From assembly GCA_964534745.1 (NCBI GenBank), contig CAZHQW010000015.1:1-56082 (forward strand): DNA of 56,082 bases, written 5' to 3'. Below are positions 35,614-43,787 of the stretch, piece after piece. Source of the DNA: G020354785 sp964534745. Its GTDB lineage: Bacteria; Bacteroidota; Bacteroidia; Bacteroidales; UBA10428. Numbering within the stretch: position 1 is the first letter of the stretch; each line of letters opens with the position of its first letter. Position numbers and translations under genes: made by a program. Under the pieces are notes generated by a model. That model did not search any database. It had not been told where the DNA came from and was given only the letters and a program-made list of their open reading frames with translations.

Positions 35614-36105
35614 TTATACTGAACTGTCAAGCCTTATGTGCCTTATAATATCTCCGGAACTGAGAAATGAACCATTATGACATCCGGTGACATTGCAAAA
35701 AGTAATGGCATTGTTGAAATCAAGACTGGGCGTTAATCCGATTATTACCATGTCAGCATCGCTCTGGCAATTGCATTTGACAAGTTTCTCAAATATTACG
35801 CCGCAGTGGGGACAGTAAAGTTCATCTTTAGTACCTTCTTTCAATGTTCCCGATAGTACTATCTTGTCAAAATCACCTTCTATGGCCGAAATAATAAATT
35901 CACCCTCCTCACCGGGCCTTTTAAATCTGATCCTTAAGCCTGGCTCCCCGTTTACGATGTATTCCTTATCAATTATGTTACATCCGTTCGGACAGTATGC
36001 TTCCCTGATAACATATCTTACCTTGTCTTCCTCCTTTTCGGATTTACTCTTTTTCCTGTCACTTAATGGTATAATCCATCTTCCGTCTTTGTTAAACCTG
36101 GTCAT
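35614..36105 (-). CDS. small cysteine-rich protein, probable metal-binding, unknown family
   Basis: A 163-residue cytoplasmic protein I cannot name. It has four Cys groups: CPNGC near residue 38, CPHCG near 98, CNC near 110 and CNVTGC in NAITFCNVTGCHNGSFL. The arrangement suggests one or two zinc ribbons or an iron-sulfur site. The N-terminus is basic with KKSKSEKEEDK. A -7 box lies about 18 bp upstream. The esterase gene follows by 22 bp on the same strand, so the pair may be cotranscribed, though their functions do not obviously match. Confidence 0.6.
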   Translation of the reverse strand: MTRFNKDGRWIIPLSDRKKSKSEKEEDKVRYVIREAYCPNGCNIIDKEYIVNGEPGLRIRFKRPGEEGEFIISAIEGDFDKIVLSGTLKEGTKDELYCPHCGVIFEKLVKCNCQSDADMVIIGLTPSLDFNNAITFCNVTGCHNGSFLSSGDIIRHIRLDSSV

Positions 36106-36122
36106 AGGTATATTGCTTTTTT

Positions 36123-36130
36123 CAAAAGTA
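36123..36130 (-). promoter_or_regulatory. candidate -7 box of the 36105 gene
   Basis: The minus strand reads TACTTTTG, a full match to TAnnTTTG, predicting a leader of roughly 10 nt. No good -33 element is visible. Confidence 0.4.
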
Positions 36131-36213
36131 GCAAAAACATTTTAATAAGATTATAAAGCCCCGAAGAATTATATTATATATTTTTATATAATTGATAATG
36201 AATTTGCGTTAAA

Positions 36214-36972
36214 ATGCTTACTGATATTCTTTTCAGAGGGCTGGTTTTTCCGTCAGCCAGGTGCTGGTTTACGGTATTTCCTGCCAGCCTGGTTGCCGCG
36301 TCGGTATTTGGCTGGCTGGCAGGATATTTAAAATCAAGATATAAGTTAAAAACCGGCTATTCAAGGAAGATATTTCATTTCCTTGTTTTTACAGCTGCCG
36401 GGATTGCAGGAATATCGGGCGGATTCGAAGCAGTCGTGGTTTTTGGAACGGCAGTGGGAATTATTGTTATATATGCTGTTATAAGGGGAAATAAAAGCAC
36501 GTTGTTTAATGCTCTTGCCAGGCCCGGGGATAAGCCATACGAAAAGTTTTACATTATAATACCTTTTCTTATGACCGCAGCCGGGGGTATGACAAGCTGT
36601 ATCTTTTTCGGCAGGTATGCAGTAATCGGATTTATAGCGGCAGGATGGGGTGACGCAGCAGGTGAACCTGCAGGTACATTATGGGGAAGGAGAAAATACA
36701 GGATACCAACATTTACAGGAATAACCTGCTACAGAACAATAGAAGGCAGCATAGCCGTATTTGTTACATCTCTTGCAGGCTGTATAATACTGTCACTGGC
36801 AGGATTTAATCTGCCTGTTCCTGCACTGCTCTGTGCTTCCTTTGTAACAGCACTTATGACAACAATTGTTGAAGCTATTACTTTTCACAGCATCGACAAC
36901 CTGACTATTCAGATTATCGCTACATTCAGCTTTGTGACAAGTATTAACCTGTTATTCGGTATCAGACTATAA
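36214..36972 (+). CDS. phytol/dolichol kinase-like integral membrane protein
   Basis: A 252-residue protein with about seven hydrophobic helices. It carries SRKIFHFLVFTAAG and, in the second half, GWGDAAGEPAGTLWGRRKYR followed by PTFTGITCYRTIEGS. That Asp/Glu-rich loop followed by a basic stretch is typical of the CTP-dependent lipid kinase family (dolichol kinase, phytol kinase VTE5) and its cytidylyltransferase relatives. It probably phosphorylates a polyprenol or similar lipid alcohol at the inner membrane; the real substrate is unknown. Its 3' end overlaps the convergent cyclase gene by 11 bp. Confidence 0.72.
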   Translation: MLTDILFRGLVFPSARCWFTVFPASLVAASVFGWLAGYLKSRYKLKTGYSRKIFHFLVFTAAGIAGISGGFEAVVVFGTAVGIIVIYAVIRGNKSTLFNALARPGDKPYEKFYIIIPFLMTAAGGMTSCIFFGRYAVIGFIAAGWGDAAGEPAGTLWGRRKYRIPTFTGITCYRTIEGSIAVFVTSLAGCIILSLAGFNLPVPALLCASFVTALMTTIVEAITFHSIDNLTIQIIATFSFVTSINLLFGIRL

Positions 36973-38356
36973 GGCTCTTAATACGCTCAATCTGCTTCTG
37001 CTTGTTTACTTCTCTTAGTTTGCGTGCGGTATTTGTGAAATATTGATGGTTGGAAATAAACTTCATCTGCATTATATTCCATTCGTTCAACGTACCTACC
37101 TTATTCTGGTCTTTAAGTTCACGGTAGAGTGTGTTTGAAACGGGTATCATATCGCTCCTTCCCAGGTAATCCAAATCAGCATCACATATTATTTCTTCAA
37201 GTTTATTCTTTGGCTCAGGTGGTAATTTTGTAGCCATAATAAGCTCGCAGATGGTCTCTATCTGTGACTGGGTATAATAATAGTTAGGTAATACTTCCCT
37301 TGCAATTAACGTACTGTTGTACTCATGCTCATCGTAACCTATGGTATGCCCGGTATCATGAAATAATGCGGCTGTTTTCAGCAATAAAAGTTCATCATCA
37401 GGCACTCCTTCACCGAGTCCGATTAATTCAGATTGTGTTACAACGTCAACCGTATGTTTTACATTATGATAATACAGGCTGGCCGATAGTTCTTTTTCAA
37501 GCTTGTCAAGAACCAGTTCCTGCAAATCCATGAACTGTATGAGCCCGAACCTGATACTGAATTTCTTGTTTGGTATAAGCCCCTTGTTCTGCAATGAAAA
37601 CTCCTGCTTGATACCTCTGACTGTGTACATTTCGATATCACCTTTGTATTTAACGGGCATTTTACCAAAATACTCACAGTTAAAAAGGTCTTTGACAAGC
37701 TCATAAGTGTTGCCTGACACCAGAATTTGTCCGTCTTCGCAAAATGATTTTATACGTGCCGCCAGGTTTACAGTGTCGCCTTTTATTTCGTAGTTAACTT
37801 TCTTCCTTCCCGTCTCTGTCGCAACAACCGGACCAGTGTGTACCCCTATCTTCAATCTCCAGATTTTCTCTTCATTATATGACTTTTGTAACTGCTTGAT
37901 ATAATACTGCATCTCCACAGCGGCCAGGATAACCTCAAGCGGATTGGTAATGTTCTTTTTGGGGATGCCGCCCACACACATAATGGTATCACCTATAGAT
38001 TTGATACTTTTTATCTCATATTTATCAATAATAGTCTCCAGCTGCAAAAATATCTCATCAAGATTATCCACCAGGACCTGCGAGTCCATGTCAGCTGAAA
38101 TGTCATTAAAGCCTTGAGTATCAGCAAAAAGGACTGTGGCAGTCTTGTATTTTATTATATTTGTTGTTTTGGGAACACTTATAAGTCCTTCCAGTTTCTC
38201 ATTTTTTGCCTGTGCAAGCAGGTGCTTAAACCTTTCAAGTTCCTGTGTTAATTGTTCATTCTGGCTTGCGAGCTTCTCATTCTCTGACATCAACGATTTA
38301 TTCTGACTTATAAGCTCTGAGATATGCCTAAGAAAACTAGCTTTACTTTTGGCCAT
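36962..38356 (-). CDS. class III nucleotide cyclase fused to an HD domain
   Basis: A 464-residue cytoplasmic signalling protein. Residues 1-55 form a coiled coil rich in Asn, Gln, Glu and Lys. The cyclase domain (about 70-240) keeps metal-binding Asp79 (LFADTQGF) and Asp123 (SIGDTIMC), the purine-contacting Lys119 position, and Asn187 and Arg191 in VNLAARI, so it should be active. The C-terminal part (about 275-400) is an HD-type domain: His287, His323-Asp324 (ALFHDTGHTIGYDEHE) and Asp382 (ICDADLDYLGR). No transmembrane or sensor domain is visible. A cyclase plus an HD hydrolase in one chain suggests making and breaking a cyclic nucleotide, or regulating one by the other; both are inference. 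Confidence 0.85.
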   Translation of the reverse strand: MAKSKASFLRHISELISQNKSLMSENEKLASQNEQLTQELERFKHLLAQAKNEKLEGLISVPKTTNIIKYKTATVLFADTQGFNDISADMDSQVLVDNLDEIFLQLETIIDKYEIKSIKSIGDTIMCVGGIPKKNITNPLEVILAAVEMQYYIKQLQKSYNEEKIWRLKIGVHTGPVVATETGRKKVNYEIKGDTVNLAARIKSFCEDGQILVSGNTYELVKDLFNCEYFGKMPVKYKGDIEMYTVRGIKQEFSLQNKGLIPNKKFSIRFGLIQFMDLQELVLDKLEKELSASLYYHNVKHTVDVVTQSELIGLGEGVPDDELLLLKTAALFHDTGHTIGYDEHEYNSTLIAREVLPNYYYTQSQIETICELIMATKLPPEPKNKLEEIICDADLDYLGRSDMIPVSNTLYRELKDQNKVGTLNEWNIMQMKFISNHQYFTNTARKLREVNKQKQIERIKSLIV

Positions 38357-38583
38357 AAACTATCCGGATAAAATTATCTATTTGCAAATATTACAATAAA
38401 AATTATATTTTGGAAAATCTTAAAGTTATACGCTATTTCTATTATTAGGTTTATAATACCTGATTATATAATGTAATAAAATTATTAATGAATACAAAAT
38501 TTATTTAAAATAGTTATTTTTTGCCATAAAATGATTGAATATTATTAACAATTAAAATTAACAGCTATTCTTTAAAGAGCAAT

Positions 38584-39876
38584 TTATTTTGCCTCCCCCT
38601 CCAGAATCATACTTTTTTCATTGTCTATGCCCGTAATGTGCACTGTAACAAAAGTGTTCCTCATATATCCTGAATTTTTGAACCTTACAGGCACATAACA
38701 CTCTCCATATCCGCTGGCTAATCCGCCGGGCGTTATTCTCTCTATCAGCACCCGCTGTTTTTTATTTATCAGTGACTTGCGGTATGCAAACTTGTTATTA
38801 TCTGACAGCCTCCTGATTATTCTGCTCCTTTCATGCTTTATGTCCTCAGATACATGACCAGGCAAATTTGCCGCATCTGTACCTCTTCTCACCGAATACT
38901 TGAATGTATGTATATGACTGAATCCTATATTTTCGGCCATTTTGCATGTTTTCAGGAAGTCTTCATCTGTCTCCCCCGGGAACCCTACAATAATATCTGT
39001 TGTCAGATTTATTGAAGGGAAGCGGCTTTTAAATTTCTCTACAATATTAAGGTAGTCTGCCGTATTGTATACCCTGTACATTTTCGAAAGTATATTATCC
39101 GAACCGCTCTGGAGGCAAAGATGGAGATGAGGGCATAATTTGGGATCATCAAACAGCTCTATAAACTTATCACCGAATCCTTCAGGCTCGACACTGGAAA
39201 TCCTCACCCTGAAATCGCCCGGGATCTTCAAAACCATTTCAACAAGATCATCGAAGTTTGAACCATCATAGCTGTAACAACTTATATTTACACCGGTTAA
39301 TACTATTTCCTTATAGCCTGCAATAATCAGCCTCTCTATATTATCAATAATATCTTTTGGGGGCCTGCTTACTGCTCTTCCTCTCACAAAAGGTACGATG
39401 CAATATGAACAGTTGTTATTACATCCGTCATTTATCTTCACAAAGCCCCGTGTATGATAACCCTTTTCTGCAGGGGTAAAACCAAAAAGGTCGGCTTTCA
39501 AATCATTTGCTCCTGATGGATTCCCGTTTATATGATTATCTACCAGTTGAAATAGCGAGCTTTTTGTTCTGTTATCGACAATATATTCAATATCATTGCG
39601 CCCTGTAAGATATTCAGCCTGGCTTTTTACCATGCATCCGGTAACAACCACTATACGTGATCCTTCTCTGCGGCAGGCCTGGTTGATATAATTCTTGGAC
39701 TTGTGATCACTCTGTCCGGTTACAGTACAGGTATTTATAATATATACATCAGCATCACTGCCAAAATCAACTATTTCATAGCCTGCGCCGGAAAAGTCAG
39801 TCATCAGCGAATCACTTTCAGACTGGTTTAACCTGCAGCCAAGTGTCTTAAAGGCAACTTTCCTTTTCATGGTCAT
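38584..39876 (-). CDS. mtaB: tRNA t6A37 methylthiotransferase MtaB
   Basis: A 430-residue radical SAM methylthiotransferase that adds a methylthio group to t6A at position 37 (ms2t6A). The N-terminal UPF0004 domain has cysteines in TLGCRLNQ, NTCTVTGQSDHKSKN and VTGCMVKSQ for one iron-sulfur cluster. The radical SAM cluster is CNNNCSYCIVPFVRGR. GCRLNQ rather than GCQMN, and TVT after NTC, favour MtaB over MiaB or RimO. A TRAM-like C-terminal domain ends the protein. Its start overlaps the stop of miaB by 4 bp (ATGA), showing tight coupling. The substrate-making enzyme TsaD is also in this window. Confidence 0.92.
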   Translation of the reverse strand: MTMKRKVAFKTLGCRLNQSESDSLMTDFSGAGYEIVDFGSDADVYIINTCTVTGQSDHKSKNYINQACRREGSRIVVVTGCMVKSQAEYLTGRNDIEYIVDNRTKSSLFQLVDNHINGNPSGANDLKADLFGFTPAEKGYHTRGFVKINDGCNNNCSYCIVPFVRGRAVSRPPKDIIDNIERLIIAGYKEIVLTGVNISCYSYDGSNFDDLVEMVLKIPGDFRVRISSVEPEGFGDKFIELFDDPKLCPHLHLCLQSGSDNILSKMYRVYNTADYLNIVEKFKSRFPSINLTTDIIVGFPGETDEDFLKTCKMAENIGFSHIHTFKYSVRRGTDAANLPGHVSEDIKHERSRIIRRLSDNNKFAYRKSLINKKQRVLIERITPGGLASGYGECYVPVRFKNSGYMRNTFVTVHITGIDNEKSMILEGEAK

Positions 39877-41210
39877 GCCGGTTGGGTCTTTGCTTTGTGG
39901 ATCAATTCTCCTTCCACGGCAAATTCAGCCGCTGAGGTTATCATTATATATACAAAACTGCCTATCAGGGAAACATCATCTGACCTGAACCTTATTACAA
40001 TCCTTCCTTCGGTTATTCCTGACAAATATCCTGGTTTCCTGTCCTTGCCCGTAACAAGTACTTTTATCTTATTATTAATCAGATCTTTATTATAGGCTGC
40101 CGAATACGTCTTTAATACACCTGTCAGGTTATGGAGCCGCTGTTTTTTTGTTTCCGCAGGAACATTATCGGTCCACCCCGAACTCACAGCACCGGGACGT
40201 GGCGAATACTGGGCAATATAGGCCATATTAAACTTCAATTCTTCCATTATCTTCCTTGTATTTTCAAACTGCTCTTCACTTTCACCTGCAAATCCGACAA
40301 TTATATCCGTAAATATTGTCACCCCCGGGATTCTCTCCCTTGCCAGGTTAATGATCTCCCTGTACTGTTCAATGGTATGTTTCCTGTTCATCTTTTTCAG
40401 CACCTCATTGTCACCGGACTGAAGAGGCAGGTGAATATGGTTGGCCAGGCACCCGTACCGGGCTATTGTGTCAATCACTTCAGCATTCATATCCCTGGGA
40501 TGAGGCGACGTGAAGTAGACCCAGAAGTCCCTGTCCGTTTTCATGCCAAATTCACCGATATCTTTAAGAAGTCCGGCAAATGATATCTCATCTCCCTTTT
40601 TGTCCAGTCCGTAAGAGTTGACATTCTGCCCCAGCAAGGTAACAGATTTGTAGCCTTTGTCCACCAAATGTTTTACCTCTTCCATGACCTCTGCCGATGG
40701 TCTTGATATTTCACGTCCGCGTGTATAAGGAACGGCGCAGAAGGTGCAAAACTTGTCGCAGCCGTTCTGAATAGGGACAAATGCTTCAAACGAAGATATA
40801 TATGATGGTGATATATTCCAGAATTCGCTGATCTTCTCTTTCCTGTATTCCAGCCTGTTTGCCGGAGTTACAATTCCATAGTGGCTTATCATATCCGGCA
40901 GATGCTGCAGATCACTGATATTAAATACAATATCGAATAGTTTCAAAAACCTCTCCTCATCGGCTTTCAGTATGCATCCCGAAAGGAATGTAATGATATT
41001 TCTGTTGTTTTTCCATTTGTTCCATTTGTAAATCCTTGAGAAGACCTTATCAATGGCCTTCTGCCTGACAGAACATGCAAGCACGCCCAGCAGGTCAGCC
41101 TCCCCCTCATCATCAGTCCACTTATAACCCATACCCTCAATTACGGTCCGGAAGCGCTCGCTATCGGACTTGTTCATTTGACATCCCAATGTTACCAGAT
41201 TATATCTCAT
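39873..41210 (-). CDS. miaB: tRNA i6A37 methylthiotransferase MiaB
   Basis: A 445-residue radical SAM methylthiotransferase expected to convert i6A37 to ms2i6A37. It has the N-terminal TLGCQMNKSDSE, the radical SAM cluster CDKFCTFCAVPYTRGREISR, and LLGQNVNSYG, characteristic of MiaB. One departure is LACSVRQKAIDKV, where most MiaB proteins read NTCSIREKA; the cysteine is kept. A TRAM domain follows after about residue 375. The gene precedes mtaB with a 4-bp overlap. A -7 box lies close upstream. Confidence 0.9.
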   Translation of the reverse strand: MRYNLVTLGCQMNKSDSERFRTVIEGMGYKWTDDEGEADLLGVLACSVRQKAIDKVFSRIYKWNKWKNNRNIITFLSGCILKADEERFLKLFDIVFNISDLQHLPDMISHYGIVTPANRLEYRKEKISEFWNISPSYISSFEAFVPIQNGCDKFCTFCAVPYTRGREISRPSAEVMEEVKHLVDKGYKSVTLLGQNVNSYGLDKKGDEISFAGLLKDIGEFGMKTDRDFWVYFTSPHPRDMNAEVIDTIARYGCLANHIHLPLQSGDNEVLKKMNRKHTIEQYREIINLARERIPGVTIFTDIIVGFAGESEEQFENTRKIMEELKFNMAYIAQYSPRPGAVSSGWTDNVPAETKKQRLHNLTGVLKTYSAAYNKDLINNKIKVLVTGKDRKPGYLSGITEGRIVIRFRSDDVSLIGSFVYIMITSAAEFAVEGELIHKAKTQPA

Positions 41211-41226
41211 TACCCGAAAATTCCTG

Positions 41227-41234
41227 CAAATTTA
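41227..41234 (-). promoter_or_regulatory. candidate -7 box of the miaB-mtaB operon
   Basis: The minus strand reads TAAATTTG, fully matching TAnnTTTG, about 17 bp upstream of the miaB ATG. A TTTT near 41255 could serve as a weak -33 element. Confidence 0.45.
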
Positions 41235-41266
41235 CGTCAAACTAATTTAAAATCGAAAATAAATAA

Positions 41267-41298
41267 TTTGACAAAGGCCTATTAATTTTCTAAATTGC
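41267..41298 (+). promoter_or_regulatory. candidate promoter of the 41324 gene
   Basis: TTTG at 41267-41270 and TAAATTGC at 41291-41298 (two mismatches to TAnnTTTG) are 20 bp apart, the right spacing for a Bacteroidota promoter, and lie before the ATG at 41324. Confidence 0.35.
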
Positions 41299-41323
41299 AT
41301 TGTGTCGAGAATGAATATATCAA

Positions 41324-41770
41324 ATGGGTGACAGTTTACTAAATAAGGTTTACTCAAACATTATCAGGCTATTCCAGCATCATGAAGCAACGGATGATGT
41401 TTCAGGGCGCTCGAGAAAGCGAGGTGCAGGAAGGAAAAAAACCTGTCCGGTAACCGGACTTGACATCTCGATGCAGCCCAAAAACAGTAAATTCCTCAGT
41501 TATACCGGAGTTAAGTGGTATTATAACAACGATTACGATACATACAGGGAAATGCTGGCACCCATGCTGAGAAAAAGATGGAAATACAAATCACTTAAGG
41601 ACCAGTTCAGGGAGATTGCCCATATTGTAAGAAACAGGGACAGCAATCCGCGCAACAACATTAAAAGAATACTGACCAGGATATTAAGTGATAAGAATAC
41701 ACTTTTCAATAATTTATCGCTCATCGACAAAAAAAAGCTAAAAAAAGCGGGATTGAAAGATTTATCTTAA
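41324..41770 (+). CDS. conserved small protein with CPVTGLDISMQ motif, unknown function
   Basis: A 148-residue basic protein. The segment GAGRKKTCPVTGLDISMQPK, then KFLSYTGVKWYYNND and DQFREIAHIVRNRDSNPRN, looks like a conserved Bacteroidota protein with no known function that I can name. It has a single cysteine and no signal peptide, and is rich in Lys and Arg with predicted helices in the second half, so nucleic-acid or ribosome binding is conceivable but unsupported. Its stop overlaps the stop of the convergent tonB gene by 4 bp. It has its own candidate promoter. Confidence 0.65.
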   Translation: MGDSLLNKVYSNIIRLFQHHEATDDVSGRSRKRGAGRKKTCPVTGLDISMQPKNSKFLSYTGVKWYYNNDYDTYREMLAPMLRKRWKYKSLKDQFREIAHIVRNRDSNPRNNIKRILTRILSDKNTLFNNLSLIDKKKLKKAGLKDLS

Positions 41771-42564
41771 AAGTTACCGGACTGAAGCTTGAAATGGTAA
41801 GTGATATAACCCTTCTGATGAAAGGGGGCGTCGGGACGGGCAGTAAATTTTGATTTCAGCGCTGCTGACCTGGCTGCATTAAGAAGATAGGTGTCCAGTG
41901 TTGTTGAGCCCTTAACTCCCGGATTGACATTTGTAACATTACCCTGCCTGTCAACTGTTATCTCCACTACAACTATGCCCTGCTTCTGGTAGTTCAGTTC
42001 GGGCTTGGGGAGTGATACGCTACCCCGTCCTTCAAGATCAAATGATATACCTCCTGTCCCCAGAGCGTAACTATCTGAATCAACACTTCCCTCAGGGCTG
42101 CCCTGGTTGCCTGTTTGTCCCCCTGTCCCTTCGGAGCTCTCCGAAGACTGTGATTTACTTTTACCCGTATATAAAGCACGCTTATCAGCCTGCCTTGGCT
42201 TTTCTTCCTTCTTTTCTACCTCTGCCGGGGCCTCACTGACCTTTTTGATATTCTGTTTTTTTTCAGTTTTTTTGGGTGCCACCGCCGGTGCTTTCTGATA
42301 ATCCTGTACCTGTATATCTTCACTCGCATCTTCAACAGTTATTGCCTGCGAAGGGGGCACTGAAGGCTGAGTAACTTCATTTGCTTCAGGTGTCTCAGCA
42401 GGCTCCGTTATCCCGCTGCCGGAAGATTCATTACCAAAATTAATCACTATATCACCTGAGCCCATAGGTTCAATTGGCCTGGTAAATCCGAAAAAGATCA
42501 GGATAAGTATGACCAGGTTGTGGAAAATTATGGTCCCCAATATGCCATTTCTATCTTTAGGCAT
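41767..42564 (-). CDS. TonB-like energy transducer
   Basis: A 265-residue periplasm-spanning protein: one N-terminal helix (TIIFHNLVILILIFFGF), a long Pro/Glu/Lys-rich linker (about 60-150) with a Ser/Gly-rich stretch, and a C-terminal TonB-type domain with QKQGIVVVEITVDRQGNV, ending GYITYHFKLQSGNF. It should transmit energy from the ExbB-ExbD motor to outer-membrane receptors. It is the third gene of an exbB-exbD-tonB operon (gaps 18 and 15 bp). The receptor is not encoded nearby, and several TonB copies are usual in this phylum. Confidence 0.87.
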   Translation of the reverse strand: MPKDRNGILGTIIFHNLVILILIFFGFTRPIEPMGSGDIVINFGNESSGSGITEPAETPEANEVTQPSVPPSQAITVEDASEDIQVQDYQKAPAVAPKKTEKKQNIKKVSEAPAEVEKKEEKPRQADKRALYTGKSKSQSSESSEGTGGQTGNQGSPEGSVDSDSYALGTGGISFDLEGRGSVSLPKPELNYQKQGIVVVEITVDRQGNVTNVNPGVKGSTTLDTYLLNAARSAALKSKFTARPDAPFHQKGYITYHFKLQSGNF

Positions 42565-42579
42565 AGCTTTAAGATTTTC

Positions 42580-42990
42580 TTACTTTTCTTTTGGACGCTC
42601 CTGCTGAGTGGCAAGTATCAGTTTATACCTGTTATCCTTGGCAATGTTCATAACTTTCACAACCTGGAACAGCGGAACTTTTTCGTCAGCCCACAGGGAT
42701 ATTACGGGTTCTGTCCTGTATTTGAGCCTCTCTACCAGCATTGATTCGAGCTCATCGTCCGAAAAAACCTGTTCCTTCTCAACGAAAAACTGTTGCTTAT
42801 CATTGATTATGACTTTTACCACAGGTGTTTCTTCCACCTGGTTAGTGCTCTGCGGCAGTGTTAATTCCAATGCATGCTGGACAATAAGTGTAGATGTCAG
42901 CATAAAAAAGATCAGCAACAGGAATACCACATCAGACATCCCTGCCATGCTAAATGAGACGTTTATCTTATTTCTGGAACTGATAGCCAT
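42580..42990 (-). CDS. ExbD/TolR-type biopolymer transport protein
   Basis: A 136-residue protein with one N-terminal helix preceded by the ExbD/TolR signature (INVSFSMAGMSDVVFLLLIF). The Asp of MSDVVFL lies in the helix and is the likely proton-relay residue. The rest is a small periplasmic domain (about 45-136). It forms an ion-driven motor with the ExbB-like protein encoded 18 bp upstream and acts on the TonB-like protein encoded 15 bp downstream. ExbD rather than TolR is chosen because a TonB follows and no TolA, TolB or Pal is present. Confidence 0.9.
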   Translation of the reverse strand: MAISSRNKINVSFSMAGMSDVVFLLLIFFMLTSTLIVQHALELTLPQSTNQVEETPVVKVIINDKQQFFVEKEQVFSDDELESMLVERLKYRTEPVISLWADEKVPLFQVVKVMNIAKDNRYKLILATQQERPKEK

Positions 42991-43008
42991 AAACTTTCTT
43001 TATATCAA

Positions 43009-43707
43009 TTATTTATCTGCCGGTTCATTCAGCAGATCCATAAATTCAGTGCTTGTAGCCTCAAGCTGGAAAATAACCTTTTCAACTTTTGATACCAGCA
43101 AATTATAGGCAAAATAAGCCAGTATGCCCACTATAAGACCTGCTACCGTGGTTACCAGGGCCTGGTATATTCCACCGGATAACTGTTTTACAACTACCTG
43201 TCCCCCTACCTCTGACATTTCTTTAAAAGAACGGATCATACCCATTACTGTACCCAGAAATCCGAGCATTGGCGCCCCTCCTGCTACTGAAGCCAGCAAG
43301 GGCAATCCTTTCTCAAGCTGGTAGATCTGCAGCTTGCCAACATTCTCAATTGCCGCACTGATATCATTTAATGGCCGGCCTATACGGCTGACACCTTTCT
43401 CGATCATCCGGGCAACCGGATTAATGTATGATTGACATAAGGCATGCGCAGAATCAAGCTTACCGTCATGAATGTAATCCTTTATCCTGTTCATAAAGTT
43501 AATATCAACCTTCGATGCCCTTGATATGGCGCCCCACCTTTCAAAGAAAAGGTAAACCGCTACTATGGACAGCAAAAGTATGGGAATCATTATCCAGCCA
43601 CCCTTTATAGCCAGATCAATAAATTTGATGGTTTCTCCTGAAAGGCTTTTAGTTTCAAGAGCTTTAGCAGCCGCCAAAGATGTATCTGATTGTAATAACA
43701 TTAACAT
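43009..43707 (-). CDS. ExbB/TolQ/MotA-family proton channel protein
   Basis: A 232-residue inner-membrane protein. The first helix is GGWIMIPILLLSIVAVYLFF, and a later pair of helices surrounds GGAPMLGFLGTVMGMIRSF and ALVTTVAGLIVGILAYFAYN. These are the classic ExbB/TolQ motifs that line the ion pathway. The central cytoplasmic segment is helical. It is the first gene of the exbB-exbD-tonB operon. A -7 box lies about 30 bp upstream. Confidence 0.92.
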   Translation of the reverse strand: MLMLLQSDTSLAAAKALETKSLSGETIKFIDLAIKGGWIMIPILLLSIVAVYLFFERWGAISRASKVDINFMNRIKDYIHDGKLDSAHALCQSYINPVARMIEKGVSRIGRPLNDISAAIENVGKLQIYQLEKGLPLLASVAGGAPMLGFLGTVMGMIRSFKEMSEVGGQVVVKQLSGGIYQALVTTVAGLIVGILAYFAYNLLVSKVEKVIFQLEATSTEFMDLLNEPADK

Positions 43708-43733
43708 AATTATTTCTTATTATAGAGTTTTGC

Positions 43734-43741
43734 CAAAAATA
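43734..43741 (-). promoter_or_regulatory. candidate -7 box of the exbB operon
   Basis: The minus strand reads TATTTTTG, a full match to TAnnTTTG, predicting a leader of about 20 nt before the exbB ATG at 43707. Confidence 0.45.
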
Positions 43742-43787
43742 TTAAAACGATTATAATTGAATAATATTTTTTATTTATAGTTATTAA

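Noticed and set aside
38379..38390. 12-bp palindrome TATTTGCAAATA upstream of the cyclase gene
   Set aside because: Short AT-rich palindromes of this size are common in this intergenic DNA, and nothing else supports a binding site.
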